A stretch of 64,000 nucleotides of DNA from Methylosinus sp. H3A (GCF_015709455.1 NZ_JADNQW010000005.1:372001-436000); one strand, 5' to 3'. Positions 9,375 through 21,834 are shown, numbered from the stretch's first letter. Made by a program: numbers and translations. The notes: generated by a model not told the origin, from the letters alone.

Positions 9375-10355
9375 CTATCCGACCTGCGCGGCCTCAGGCG
9401 CCCGTAGCTCGTGGACGCTGAACAGCGCGTCCGCATCGGTCCACACGCGGCCGGGCGCCCAGCCTGCGCCGCGAGCCGCCGCGCGAAACTCGCCCACGGC
9501 GTATTTGTAGCAATCCTCCGTATGGATCGCCTCGCCGCGCGAGAAGGCGAAGTCGCGCCCGCGAATTGTCGCCGTCTGACGGCGCCGGCTTACGAGACGC
9601 ATTTCGACGCGGCCCGCGCGCTCGTCATAGATCGCCTGATGGCCGAAGCCCGAAAGGTCGAAGCCGCCGCCCAGCTCACGATTTATGCGCGCCAGCAGAT
9701 TGAGGTTGAACGCCGCTGTCACGCCATGCGCGTCATTATAGGCGGCGATGAAACGGGAGGGCTCCTTCTTCAGATCGACGCCGACGATGAGCCGACCGCC
9801 CGGCCCGAGCAGGATACGCATGGCGAGCAGCAGACCGCGCGCCTCCTCCGGCGCGAAATTGCCGATCGTCGAGCCGGGGAAAAAGCCGATACGGCGGCGG
9901 CTGGCGAGGTCGTCCGGCAGCGCGACCGGCCGCGAGAAATCGGCAACGATCGGGCTGACGCGCAAATGCGGGAAGCGCGCGGAAAGACGCGCGCGCGCCT
10001 TTTCCAGCGCGCTGGCGCAGACGTCGATCGGCGCGTAGAGGGCGAGGCTCGGCGCGCGCTCGAGCAGGATCTCCGTCTTGCGGCTCGAGCCGGAGCCGAA
10101 CTCGACGAGCGCGGCGTCCTCGCCCGCGCCGTCGAGCATCTCCTCGCCGTGAGCGCTCAGAATATCCGTCTCGACGCGGGTCGGATAATAATCCGGCAGG
10201 CGCGTGATCTCGTCGAACAATTCGCTGCCGACCGCATCGTAGAAATAGAGGCAGGAGAGGCGCTTTTCGGCCCGCGAGAGACCGTCGAGCACATCCGCCG
10301 CAAAGCCATGGCCTTTCGGCGAGAAAGGCTGGGCGCAATCGATCTCGTTCGTCAT
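9375..10355 (-). CDS. egtD: L-histidine N-alpha-methyltransferase
   Basis: 326 residues. The start ATG overlaps the egtB stop as ATGA. The enzyme trimethylates histidine to hercynine with S-adenosylmethionine. The family signature is clear: YFYDAVGSELFDEITRLPDYYPTR is split over the N-terminal domain, followed by ALVEFGSGSSRKTEILL for SAM binding and FFPGSTIGNFAPEEA. It is the second gene of the ergothioneine pair with egtB and is coupled to it. egtC and egtE are not adjacent, as is common outside actinobacteria. Confidence 0.96.
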   Translation of the reverse strand: MTNEIDCAQPFSPKGHGFAADVLDGLSRAEKRLSCLYFYDAVGSELFDEITRLPDYYPTRVETDILSAHGEEMLDGAGEDAALVEFGSGSSRKTEILLERAPSLALYAPIDVCASALEKARARLSARFPHLRVSPIVADFSRPVALPDDLASRRRIGFFPGSTIGNFAPEEARGLLLAMRILLGPGGRLIVGVDLKKEPSRFIAAYNDAHGVTAAFNLNLLARINRELGGGFDLSGFGHQAIYDERAGRVEMRLVSRRRQTATIRGRDFAFSRGEAIHTEDCYKYAVGEFRAAARGAGWAPGRVWTDADALFSVHELRAPEAAQVG

Positions 10356-11668
10356 CGGCTCACATCCCTGGCGAGGCGCAGGCCGGCGAACAGCCAGCGC
10401 TGGCGCGCATAGAGGAAATTGCGATAGCTCGCGCGAATATGGCTCCGCGGCGTCACGCAGCCGCCGCCGCGCAGCACATGCTGGTCGCACATGAATTTGG
10501 CGTTGTATTCGCCGAGCGCGCCTGCGGGACGGCGGTAGCCGGGATAGGGAAGATGCGCGCTTCCCGTCCATTCCCACACATCGCCGAAGAGCTGGCGCGG
10601 ATGGCCCTGAAAGCTCTCCGCCGGCGGCATGGGGCGCAGCGCGCCGCTGTCGAGCAGATTGCCTGTGACCGGCTCCTCGCTCGCCACAGTCTCCCATTCG
10701 AATTCCGTGGGCAGGCGCGCGCCGGCCCAATGAGCGAAAGCGTCGGCCTCGTAGAAGCTCACATGCGCGACCGGGGCGGCAGGCTCCGGCGGCCGCAGAC
10801 CCTCGAGCGTCATCGCGACAAAGGCGCCGCCGCACCGCTCCCAATAGGCCGGAGCCTCCCAGCCCTCGCGCTGGACCACGGCCCAGCCGTCGAAGAGCCA
10901 GAGCGAGGGATCGCGATAGCCGCCGTCCTCGATGAATTCGAGCCATTCGGCGTTGGTGATCGGCCGATCGGCGATCTCGAAGGGATGAATCAGCGCATCA
11001 TGGCGCGGCGTCTCATTGTCGAAGCAAAAGCCCTCGCCGCTATCGCGACCGATGCGGACGATTCCGCCGGCATAGCCGATCCAGCGCAGCGGCTCGGGGG
11101 CGTCGCCGAGGCTGCGCGGCGGCGCGGAGCGATAGGCGGGCCGCAACGGATTGGCGGCGAAGAGCGCGAGACTATCGGCGAGCATCAACTCTTGATGCTG
11201 CTGCTCGTGCTGCACGCCGAGCTCGATCAGCGTCGCGGCCTCGCTCTGCGGCGCGAGGCCGCGATCGAAGAGCCGCTCCAGCCCCGTCTCCACATGGCGG
11301 CGATAGGCGAGCACGCGCTCGAGCGGCGGCCGACTCAGCAGGCCGCGCCGCGGCCGCGGTTGCCGCGCGCCGACGCATTCGTAATAGGAGTTGAAGCAAT
11401 AGCCGAAGGCGGGATCGAAGAGCTCATAAGCCGGCAGAAAGCGCGCCAGCACGAAACTCTCGAAGAACCAGCTCGTATGGGCGAGATGCCATTTGGTCGG
11501 GCTCGCCTCTTCGATCGCCTGCGCCGCCATGTCTTCGGCGCCGAGCGGCTCGGTGAGCGCGAGCGTGCGCTCGCGCGCCGCCGCCAGGCGGGCGCGCAAT
11601 GTCTCGATCGGCGGCTCGCCATGCGGAGGCGCCGCGAAAACCGATCGCGCCATCGGCCGTGTCGCCAT
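10352..11668 (-). CDS. egtB: Ergothioneine biosynthesis sulfoxide synthase
   Basis: 438 residues from the ATG with GAGGAC upstream; the ORF stays open a further 43 residues. The N-terminal DinB-like domain supplies the iron ligands: WHLAHTSWFFES and the HEQQHQE (HX3H) motif. The C-terminal formylglycine-generating-enzyme-like domain has NAEWLEFIEDGGY, LPTEFEWE, GDVWEWTGS and RGGGCVTPRSHIRASYRNF. It joins hercynine to a cysteine or gamma-glutamylcysteine thiol using O2. The thiol donor cannot be read from sequence. Confidence 0.95.
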   Translation of the reverse strand: MATRPMARSVFAAPPHGEPPIETLRARLAAARERTLALTEPLGAEDMAAQAIEEASPTKWHLAHTSWFFESFVLARFLPAYELFDPAFGYCFNSYYECVGARQPRPRRGLLSRPPLERVLAYRRHVETGLERLFDRGLAPQSEAATLIELGVQHEQQHQELMLADSLALFAANPLRPAYRSAPPRSLGDAPEPLRWIGYAGGIVRIGRDSGEGFCFDNETPRHDALIHPFEIADRPITNAEWLEFIEDGGYRDPSLWLFDGWAVVQREGWEAPAYWERCGGAFVAMTLEGLRPPEPAAPVAHVSFYEADAFAHWAGARLPTEFEWETVASEEPVTGNLLDSGALRPMPPAESFQGHPRQLFGDVWEWTGSAHLPYPGYRRPAGALGEYNAKFMCDQHVLRGGGCVTPRSHIRASYRNFLYARQRWLFAGLRLARDVSR

Positions 11669-11872
11669 CGGCTCTTGTCCTCGCGAGGGTCCGCGCCCAT
11701 GCCATTCGCGCCCGTGTCGTCGGCGCCATCGACACTGCGGCCATATAGGCCGCTCCGATGAGGCGGCAATCCGATGGCGACCCGTGCGTGCGCGCACAGA
11801 AGCAAAATTCGGCGGGCCCTAAGCTCCTCTCACGCTCGATGAGAAAAGAGCAAAACGAGAGGGACTGGGGCC

Positions 11873-12133
11873 ATGATCGAATTCATCCGCCGCGCCATCG
11901 ACGCCAAGGGCAATCTGCCGGTCGCCGCCGCGAGCCTTTCCGCGGAGGCCGATCTCTACGCCGCCGGGCTCTCGCCCTTCGGCGCCATTCAAGTGATGCT
12001 GTGGCTGGAGCGCGAGATCGACGTCGAATTTCCGAAGTCGATGCTGAACCGCCGCAGCATGGCGACGATGGCGACGATCACCGCCCTGCTCGGAGAGCTC
12101 GAGCAGGCCGAGGCTCGTCCGCGGGCAGCGTGA
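11873..12133 (+). CDS. Acyl carrier protein-like protein with displaced attachment serine
   Basis: 86 residues with a GAGAGGG ribosome site. The fold pattern matches stand-alone rhizobial-type carrier proteins: DLYAAGLSPFGAIQVMLWLE then IDVEFPKSMLNRRSM. Relatives usually have G-x-T/D-S in this loop. Here the loop is G-L-S-P-F, so Pro sits where the phosphopantetheine Ser normally is and the Ser is one residue earlier. It may be modified at a shifted site or not at all. It is divergent from egtB and ends directly against the convergent L,D-transpeptidase gene with no spacer. Confidence 0.8.
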   Translation: MIEFIRRAIDAKGNLPVAAASLSAEADLYAAGLSPFGAIQVMLWLEREIDVEFPKSMLNRRSMATMATITALLGELEQAEARPRAA

Positions 12134-12913
12134 TTATCTGACGACGACGCGGGCGCCTTTGGCGACGCGCTGGTAAAGATCGATCACATCCGCATTGAGC
12201 ATGCGGATGCAGCCCGAAGAGACGGCGCGGCCGATGCTCTCGGGCTCATTGGTTCCGTGAATGCGGAACAAAGTGTCCTTCTGCCCCTGGAACAGATAGA
12301 GCGCCCGCGCGCCGAGCGGATTTCTCAGCCCGCCGTCCATATGCTCGGGCAGATCGGGGCGGCGCTCCAGCATTTCGGGCGGCGGAGTCCAGCCCGGCCA
12401 GAAGGCCTTGCGGCCGATCTTCGCCTCGCCCTTCCAGGCGAAGCCCGTGCGGCCGACGCCGATCGCATATTCCACCGCGCGGCCGTCCTCGAGCGAGAGA
12501 TAGAGACGCCGCGCGCGCGTGTCGATCGTCAGCGTGCCGGCCTCTTGCGTCGTGGGATCGGCGACGAAACGGCGCCGCGTCTGGCGCATGTCGACATCGT
12601 CGTCATAATCGATCGGAGTCGAATAATCGGGATCGGCGTCGGGCGGCAGAGCGGCGAGGCGCTCCCTCTCCCGATCGTCCCGCGCCCGATTTTCCCTGCC
12701 CCGCGCGCGCGGCGGATCGCGCCGCTCTTCATCGAATGGCCAATTGGCGCGGGCGCGCGGGCGGCGCGGCTGCCGCTCGCCGTCCGGCTCGCCGGCGGCG
12801 CCGTTCTGCGCGCCATAGGTCGAATCCGGCCAATAATAATATTGGGCGGCGGCAGAGCCCGCATTCACGAGCAGAGCGACGAAGCCGAGGACGAGACCCG
12901 AACGAAGCGACAT
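12134..12913 (-). CDS. L,D-transpeptidase (YkuD/ErfK family)
   Basis: 259 residues from MSLRSGLVLGFVALLVNAG; an ATG 21 bases upstream is also possible. A signal peptide is followed by a long charged, Arg/Asp-rich linker (about 30-110). The YkuD domain then carries RIHGTNEPESIG and AVSSGCIRMLNADVIDLY, with the catalytic HX-SSGC-R arrangement. It makes 3-3 peptidoglycan cross-links or attaches proteins to peptidoglycan in the periplasm. Confidence 0.93.
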   Translation of the reverse strand: MSLRSGLVLGFVALLVNAGSAAAQYYYWPDSTYGAQNGAAGEPDGERQPRRPRARANWPFDEERRDPPRARGRENRARDDRERERLAALPPDADPDYSTPIDYDDDVDMRQTRRRFVADPTTQEAGTLTIDTRARRLYLSLEDGRAVEYAIGVGRTGFAWKGEAKIGRKAFWPGWTPPPEMLERRPDLPEHMDGGLRNPLGARALYLFQGQKDTLFRIHGTNEPESIGRAVSSGCIRMLNADVIDLYQRVAKGARVVVR

Positions 12914-13080
12914 GACGATTTCCGATCGATCCAACTGTCTTTATCGGCGACGAACGCGGCGAAAAACCGGCGCGCCGCGCTCGCCTCCCAGATAGAGCCA
13001 TATGGAGCGGCGGCGCGGGCGTGACAGGGCCGATCCGCGCAGAATGCACGAAAAACGCCACGCCGGCGCGAGCCCCGGCG

Positions 13081-13488
13081 TCATTCGAACACAAGGCGAT
13101 GCATGATCCTCCCGGGGACGGCGAAAGCAACGACGAGGGGAATTCCGATCCCGAGCAGGGCGAGGCAAGCCATGCCGATCCGATGCGCGCGAATGCGACC
13201 GCGCCGAGCGTCCCGCACCGCACGCCAGAGAAGCGCGAGTGTCGTCACGGCGAGCAAATGAAGCCAGCTGACGCCTCCGATATGCGGCGGCGTCGGCCGG
13301 TCCAGAATGAAGAAGGACGAGGCGCAGACCGCGATCATCGCTCCGACCCACGCCCGGCCGATCGACTTATGCAACGGCGTTCCCTTCGGAAGGACGAATT
13401 GCGCCGGAGCGAGAAGGATGGCGGCGGCGACGGCGGCGACATGCGCGAGAATCTCCGGAGGAGCGGTCGCCAGCGGCTGAAAATCCAT
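13081..13488 (-). CDS. DUF2306-like integral membrane protein
   Basis: 135 residues from MDFQPLATAPPEILAHV with AAAGG upstream. It has four hydrophobic segments (about 10-30, 45-65, 72-90, 103-125). The motifs FVLPKGTPLHKSIGRAWV and HRIGMACLALLGIGIPL match the DUF2306 family. The function is unknown; it is probably an inner-membrane protein. The ftsH terminator lies upstream, so it is transcribed separately. Confidence 0.7.
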   Translation of the reverse strand: MDFQPLATAPPEILAHVAAVAAAILLAPAQFVLPKGTPLHKSIGRAWVGAMIAVCASSFFILDRPTPPHIGGVSWLHLLAVTTLALLWRAVRDARRGRIRAHRIGMACLALLGIGIPLVVAFAVPGRIMHRLVFE

Positions 13489-13554
13489 GGAAACGCCTTT
13501 GTTTGCAGCGTGGAATGCAATTGACAGGCGCGGCCGGTCCATAGGCATGATAGC

Positions 13555-13583
13555 AAAAAGCCCGGTCCAAAGGACCGGGCTTC
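13555..13583 (-). terminator. Rho-independent terminator after ftsH
   Basis: AAGCCCGGTCC and GGACCGGGCTT form an 11-base perfect stem around AAA. On the minus strand the hairpin is followed by TTTTTG. It lies 25 bases beyond the ftsH stop. Confidence 0.85.
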
Positions 13584-13607
13584 GCTTCTGCGCGGATGTG
13601 TTGCGCA

Positions 13608-15533
<1,926 letters not shown>

Positions 15534-15827
15534 CGACGACCTCCGACGGACGGTCCGCCCGGCTGCGGGACGCCTTCCCCGCGTCGACGGCGCGTGTCGC
15601 TTTTGTGACCTTACGACAGCAGCTCCAAGTCGCCAAATTAAATGCAGTCATGCGCCATGAAACGCGAGCATGAGCAGGGCCGTGTGCTCGGCCATTGGCG
15701 CGAGCTTCGCCGGCGCCGGGCGGCTCGGGTCTCGCCCGAGACAAAAGGTCGCAGCGCCGATTCGTCTCGGCCGCCTTTTGCCGAGCGCGCCATCGAGACC
15801 GCCCTGCGCAAGCTCCCCGGCGAGACG

Positions 15828-16121
15828 TCACCCCAGATATTTCGGCAGCTCGCGCTCGAACTCCGGAAAATAGAGCGAGATCACGCTCACATCGAATTGC
15901 GCGAGAATCTGCTCCTTGGACTCGCGGTCGAGCAGGAAGCGAAACGCCGCGTCGAGACATTGCTCGGCGCTGGAGACGCCGCCGCCCAATCGCTCGGCGA
16001 GCGTTTGCGACATGGTCACGCGATGGCGCGATTTGCTGGCCGCGTCGCGCACGACGACGTCGAAGGAGAGCATTTTCGGCGCGCCGTCGTCGCGGCGCGC
16101 AATGTCGATCGCGATGGTCAC
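15828..16121 (-). CDS. Small conserved-looking hypothetical protein coupled to a peroxidase gene
   Basis: 97 residues. The start is a GTG overlapping the upstream peroxidase stop (GTGA). It reads MTIAIDIARRDDGAPKMLSF, then KSRHRVTMSQTLAERLGGG, and ends in FPEFERELPKYLG. No cysteines that would suggest redox chemistry are at conserved-looking sites. No known domain is recognised. Translational coupling to the glutathione peroxidase suggests co-expression. Confidence 0.7.
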   Translation of the reverse strand: MTIAIDIARRDDGAPKMLSFDVVVRDAASKSRHRVTMSQTLAERLGGGVSSAEQCLDAAFRFLLDRESKEQILAQFDVSVISLYFPEFERELPKYLG

Positions 16122-16609
16122 GGCGCCTCCGCCAAAAGTTTCTCGATGTCGGCCGCGATCGCCTGCGGCTTATCGGTCGACGCATAGCGTTTCACGACGC
16201 GGCCCTTTCGATCGACGAGGAATTTGGTGAAATTCCATTTGATCGCCTGCGTTCCGAAAAGGCCGGGCGCCTGCGCCTTCAAAAAGCGATAGAGCGGATG
16301 GGCGGTCTCGCCATTCACCTCGATCTTGGCGAAGAGCGGAAAGGTCACGTCATAGCTCAGGGAGCAGAAGGCGCCGATGGCGGCCTCGTCGCCCGGCTCC
16401 TGATGGCCGAATTGATCGCAGGGAAAGCCGAGCACGGCGAAACCGCGGTCGCGATACTCGCGCCAGAGCGCCTCGAGCCCCGCATATTGCGGCGTGAATC
16501 CGCATTTGCTCGCCACATTGACGACGAGCAGAACTTTGCCGGCATAGTCGGCGAGGCTCTGTGTCCCGCCGTCTATCGCGCGCGCTCGAAAATCATATAT
16601 CCCGCCCAT
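16118..16609 (-). CDS. Glutathione peroxidase family protein, copy 1
   Basis: 163 residues from MGGIYDFRARAIDGG. The peroxidatic Cys sits in VVNVASKCGFTPQY, the second motif is VLGFPCDQFGHQEPG and the third is IKWNFTKFLVDRKG. It is a Cys rather than selenocysteine enzyme and probably uses thioredoxin or glutathione to reduce peroxides. It is a paralogue of the next gene (16775-17260), separated by about 165 bases that probably carry its own promoter. Confidence 0.93.
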   Translation of the reverse strand: MGGIYDFRARAIDGGTQSLADYAGKVLLVVNVASKCGFTPQYAGLEALWREYRDRGFAVLGFPCDQFGHQEPGDEAAIGAFCSLSYDVTFPLFAKIEVNGETAHPLYRFLKAQAPGLFGTQAIKWNFTKFLVDRKGRVVKRYASTDKPQAIAADIEKLLAEAP

Positions 16610-16774
16610 GACGACGGCGACCTCTCTCCTCGTCGCCCGGATCGCGGCGCGCCCGAGCCTCCGCGCGAACCCACCGCATCTACGGCGGGTTTGCAAGGGA
16701 GCTGCTCGACCAATATGGCGCGCTCGCGCGATTTCGTCACCGCGCCCGCCCTCGGAGGGCGGGCGCCCGCGGAC

Positions 16775-17260
16775 TCAGGCCTCGGCCGCGAGCAGCGCGT
16801 GAATGTCGGGCTCCATCTGGCGCGGCGTATTGGTCGCCTGGAAGCGCTTCACCACATTTCCCTTCCGATCGATGAGAAATTTGGTGAAATTCCACTTCAC
16901 GTCTTCCGCCGGGCCCGGATCCTTCTCCTTCAGCAGCTTGTAGAGCGGATGCTGATTTTCGCCATTCACCTCGATCTTGCTGAACAGCGGGAAGGTCACG
17001 ATGAAGCGGGTCGAGCAGAAGGTCTTGATCTCCTCGTCGGTTCCCGGCTCCTGATTGCTGAACTGGTTGCAAGGGAAGCCCAGAATGACGAAACCCTTGT
17101 CGCGGTTCTCGTTCCAGATCGCCTCGAGGCCATTGTATTGCAGCGTGAAGCCGCATCGGCTCGCCACATTGACGATCAGGATCACCTTGCCGGCGTAGTC
17201 GCCGATCTTGACGGTTTCGCCGTCGATCGTGCGCGCTTCGATATCATAGAGCTCGGACAT
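16775..17260 (-). CDS. Glutathione peroxidase family protein, copy 2
   Basis: 161 residues from MSELYDIEARTIDGETVKI with GGAGA upstream. It has the same three motifs as copy 1: VNVASRCGFTLQYNGLE, ILGFPCNQFSNQEPG and KWNFTKFLIDRKGNVVK. The pair looks like an old tandem duplication, because the proteins differ at many positions. The role is peroxide detoxification in the cytosol. Confidence 0.93.
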   Translation of the reverse strand: MSELYDIEARTIDGETVKIGDYAGKVILIVNVASRCGFTLQYNGLEAIWNENRDKGFVILGFPCNQFSNQEPGTDEEIKTFCSTRFIVTFPLFSKIEVNGENQHPLYKLLKEKDPGPAEDVKWNFTKFLIDRKGNVVKRFQATNTPRQMEPDIHALLAAEA

Positions 17261-17387
17261 GACTGAGAAGGTCTCCGTTCTTCGCGCGGCGCCCGAGAGC
17301 GCGCGGCGCATTCTAAGCCGCAGAATGGCCGCCAGCGCTTCCGCGGGCAAGCCGGCAGACGCCTAAATTCGCGGCGCCTTCGCCTCT

Positions 17388-18872
<1,485 letters not shown>

Positions 18873-19035
18873 TGATCCTCTTGAAATCTCTCAAGGCTGC
18901 GCGGTGTGGGCTCGACCGGATCGCGACGATCCGACGCGTGCGGTAGAGGACGTGGACGACACCATCTCCAGCCCATGCTCGGGGATCAGGGTAAAGGGGT
19001 CGTTAACGAGAGCCTCGCCGTCCGGGCGATTCCAG

Positions 19036-19071
19036 GGGCCGAGGAGCGTGAAAGGGCCGAGGAGCGTGAAA
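19036..19071 (+). repeat. 18-bp perfect tandem duplication
   Basis: GGGCCGAGGAGCGTGAAA occurs twice head to tail in the 288-base spacer between the NtrC-type regulator and the divergent oligopeptidase gene. It may double a regulatory site or be a simple slippage product. No other signal is evident in this spacer. Confidence 0.9.
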
Positions 19072-19160
19072 TCTCCCGAACGGCCTGCGACTTGCATTTT
19101 TTCCGTTCTGTGCCCGATATTCGGCGAAACGCCCTTCATCATCAACTCCCGGTTCGAACC

Positions 19161-21011
19161 ATGCCGCAACTTCACGCACGCGACCAAGGCCCCCTTCGCG
19201 ACGCCGTCTCCGAGGCTCAGGCCGGCGGCCCCGGCCCCGCGCTCCCCGAATGGAATCTCGCCGATCTCTATTCCGCGCCGGATTCGCCAGCGCTGGCCGC
19301 CGACATAGCGGCGGCGGAAAAGGAGGCGTCCGCCTTCGCGGCCGAGCTTCGTGGCCGTCTCGGCGAATTGGCGGCCGGCGCGGCGGCGAGCGAGAGGCTC
19401 GCAGAGGCCGTGCGGCGCTATGAGGCGCTACAGGACCTGTTGGGCCGAATCATGTCCTATGCGGGTCTCGTCTACGCCGGCGACACCAGCGACCCCGCGC
19501 GCGCCAAATTCTACGGCGACATTCAAGACAAGATCACCGAAATTTCCACGCAATTGCTGTTCTTCCAGCTCGAGCTCAACCGTATCGAGGACGCCGTTCT
19601 CGACGCCGCGGCGGCGACGGCGCCGCTCGCGCATTGGAAGCCCTGGCTCGAAGATATTCGCATGGAGAAGCCCTATGAGCTCTCCGACGAGCTGGAGCGT
19701 CTCTTCCACGAGAAATCCGCCACCGGCCGCGCCGCCTGGAACCGCCTCTTCGACGAGACCATCGCCGCGCTGCGCTTTTCGATCGGCGGCAAGGAGCTGA
19801 CGATCGAGCCTGCGCTGAATCTAATGCAGGATTCGCATGAGGAGGTGCGCCGCGAAGCCGCGCTCGCCGTCGGCGCGACGCTGAAGGCCAATCTGCGCAC
19901 ATTCGCGCTCGTCACCAACACGCTCGCCAAGGACAAGGAGATCGGCGACCGCTGGCGCGGCTTCAAGGACGTCGCCGATTCCCGCCATCTCTCCAACCGC
20001 GTCGAGCCGGAGGTGGTGGAGGCGCTGGTCGCGAGCGTCACCGCGGCGCATCCCAAGCTCTCGCATCGCTATTATAAGCTCAAGGCCAAGTGGTTCGGCA
20101 GGGAGGCGCTGGACTATTGGGACCGCAATGCGCCGCTGCCGTCCGTGCCGTCGCATGCCTATAGCTGGGACGAGGCTCGCGACATCGTTCTCACGGCCTA
20201 TAGCGGCTTCGCGCCGCAAATGGCCGAGATCGCCTCGCGCTTCTTCGAGCGCAACTGGATCGACGCGCCGGTGCGGCCCGGCAAGGCGCCGGGCGCCTTC
20301 GCGCATCCGACCGTGCCCTCTGTGCATCCTTATGTTCTGGTCAATTTCCAGGGCAAGACGCGCGATGTGATGACGCTGGCCCATGAACTCGGCCATGGCG
20401 TGCATCAAGTGCTGGCCTCGCGCCAAGGCGCGCTGATGGCGCCGACGCCGCTGACGCTGGCCGAGACGGCCTCCGTCTTCGGCGAGATGCTGACCTTCCG
20501 CTCGCTATTGGCGCAGACGACCGAGACCGCCAAGAAGCGCGCGCTGCTCGCCGCCAAGGTCGAAGACATGCTCAACACTGTGGTGCGGCAGATCGCCTTC
20601 TATTCCTTCGAGCGCAAGGTCCACACCGAGCGCAAGAATGGCGAGCTCACCGCCGACAAGCTCTGCGAGCTGTGGATGAGCGTGCAGAGCGACAGCCTCG
20701 GCCCGGCCATTCGCCTCGGCGAAGGCTATGAATCCTTCTGGGCCTATATTCCGCATTTCGTGCATTCGCCCTTCTATGTCTACGCCTACGCCTTCGGCGA
20801 TTGTCTCGTGAACTCGCTCTATGGCGTCTATCAAAAGGCGGAGACGGGTTTCGCCGAGCGCTATTTCGGCCTGCTCGAAGCGGGCGGCGCCAAGCCCTAC
20901 AATGAGCTGCTCGCGCCCTTCGGCCTGGACGCGCGCGATCCGGCCTTTTGGGGCATAGGGCTCGAGATGATCGAAGGGCTCATCGCGGAGCTGGAGGCGA
21001 TGGAGGGGTAG
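19161..21011 (+). CDS. pepF: M3-family oligoendopeptidase (PepF type)
   Basis: 616 residues from MPQLHARDQGPLRDAVSE; the frame is open upstream but without protein-like sequence. The zinc site LAHELGHGVHQVLA (HEXGH) and the downstream Glu in LAETASVFGEMLTFR are intact. The N-terminal half is the helical lid of M3B peptidases (SYAGLVYAGDTSDPARAKF). It cleaves short peptides in the cytosol. Its stop is 32 bases before the TIR gene pair, which might be co-transcribed. Confidence 0.93.
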   Translation: MPQLHARDQGPLRDAVSEAQAGGPGPALPEWNLADLYSAPDSPALAADIAAAEKEASAFAAELRGRLGELAAGAAASERLAEAVRRYEALQDLLGRIMSYAGLVYAGDTSDPARAKFYGDIQDKITEISTQLLFFQLELNRIEDAVLDAAAATAPLAHWKPWLEDIRMEKPYELSDELERLFHEKSATGRAAWNRLFDETIAALRFSIGGKELTIEPALNLMQDSHEEVRREAALAVGATLKANLRTFALVTNTLAKDKEIGDRWRGFKDVADSRHLSNRVEPEVVEALVASVTAAHPKLSHRYYKLKAKWFGREALDYWDRNAPLPSVPSHAYSWDEARDIVLTAYSGFAPQMAEIASRFFERNWIDAPVRPGKAPGAFAHPTVPSVHPYVLVNFQGKTRDVMTLAHELGHGVHQVLASRQGALMAPTPLTLAETASVFGEMLTFRSLLAQTTETAKKRALLAAKVEDMLNTVVRQIAFYSFERKVHTERKNGELTADKLCELWMSVQSDSLGPAIRLGEGYESFWAYIPHFVHSPFYVYAYAFGDCLVNSLYGVYQKAETGFAERYFGLLEAGGAKPYNELLAPFGLDARDPAFWGIGLEMIEGLIAELEAMEG

Positions 21012-21043
21012 TTTTCAGCCGTCGTCTTTCTACGGGTGGACGC

Positions 21044-21454
21044 GTGACATATTCGATTTTCGTTTCCCACGGCTGGCATGATCGCTGGGTGGCCAGACAA
21101 ATGGCGCGTTCGATCTCCGATGCGGGAGGCGCGCCATTCATCGACATATTCGACATCAAGAAGGGTGACCGTATCGAAGAGCGGATCCGCACGGGGATCG
21201 AGCACTGCGCCGAGCTGGTCGCTTTGCTTACGCCCTGGTCGGTCGACCGCAATTGGGTCTGGACCGAGATCGCAGCCGCCTGGGCATTGAAAAAGCGCTT
21301 CGTCGGGGTGACCTATGGCGTGACGATCGAAGAAATCGAAAGGAATCACGGCGGCATGGCTTGTCTCGGCCCGACCAATGTCGTTGCCCTCGACGATTTC
21401 GACGAATACATTCGGGAGCTGGCCGAGCGCATCCATTCGGGAGATCGCGAATGA
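21044..21454 (+). CDS. Single-domain TIR protein, first of pair
   Basis: 136 residues from a GTG with GGGTGG upstream; an ATG at 20948 inside pepF is less likely. The whole protein is one TIR fold: YSIFVSHGWHDRWVARQM is the first strand and loop, then IFDIKKGDRIEERI and ELVALLTPWSVDRNWVWTE. The last includes a WXXXE pattern containing the probable catalytic Glu of TIR NADases. It has no transmembrane, NACHT or STING-like partner domain. It overlaps the next TIR gene by ATGA. It is likely an NAD+-consuming or nucleotide-signal-making enzyme, by family knowledge. Confidence 0.85.
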   Translation: MTYSIFVSHGWHDRWVARQMARSISDAGGAPFIDIFDIKKGDRIEERIRTGIEHCAELVALLTPWSVDRNWVWTEIAAAWALKKRFVGVTYGVTIEEIERNHGGMACLGPTNVVALDDFDEYIRELAERIHSGDRE

Positions 21455-21834
21455 AGCTGTTCATTTCCTACAGCCATGGGGACGAGCGCTTCGCCCACTC
21501 CTTGCGCGAGGGACTCGAGCGGATGGGCGTCTGTGTGATCGATCCCGCCGCCAGCGCTCGACCGGGAGATTCGCTCGGTCATGCTCTGCGACAGGCGATC
21601 GACGAATCCGACGCGGCGATCCTCGTCATTCCCGAGTCCGGCTCCAACGGTGCGAACCTGGCCTTTTTCGAAGCCGGCGCGGCCAAAGCGCTGGGCAAGC
21701 GGCTATTTGTCGTCATGCCCGGCGCCGGAGACCGCGAACTGCCCTCGATCGCCGATTTCGCCATTCTCGACGCCTCGCGAAAATCATCCGACGAAGTCGC
21801 GAAAACGCTCGTCCACGCGCTCGCCGCGGCATAG
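21451..21834 (+). CDS. Single-domain TIR protein, second of pair
   Basis: 127 residues, translationally coupled to the first TIR gene (ATGA at 21451-21454). MKLFISYSHGDERFAHSLREG begins a TIR fold of a different subfamily. ARPGDSLGHALRQAID, AAILVIPESGSNGANLAFFE (probable catalytic Glu) and AGAAKALGKRLFVVMPG follow. The proteins share the fold but little sequence, so they are not a recent duplication. It is convergent with a VOC-family gene 32 bases away. Confidence 0.85.
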   Translation: MKLFISYSHGDERFAHSLREGLERMGVCVIDPAASARPGDSLGHALRQAIDESDAAILVIPESGSNGANLAFFEAGAAKALGKRLFVVMPGAGDRELPSIADFAILDASRKSSDEVAKTLVHALAAA

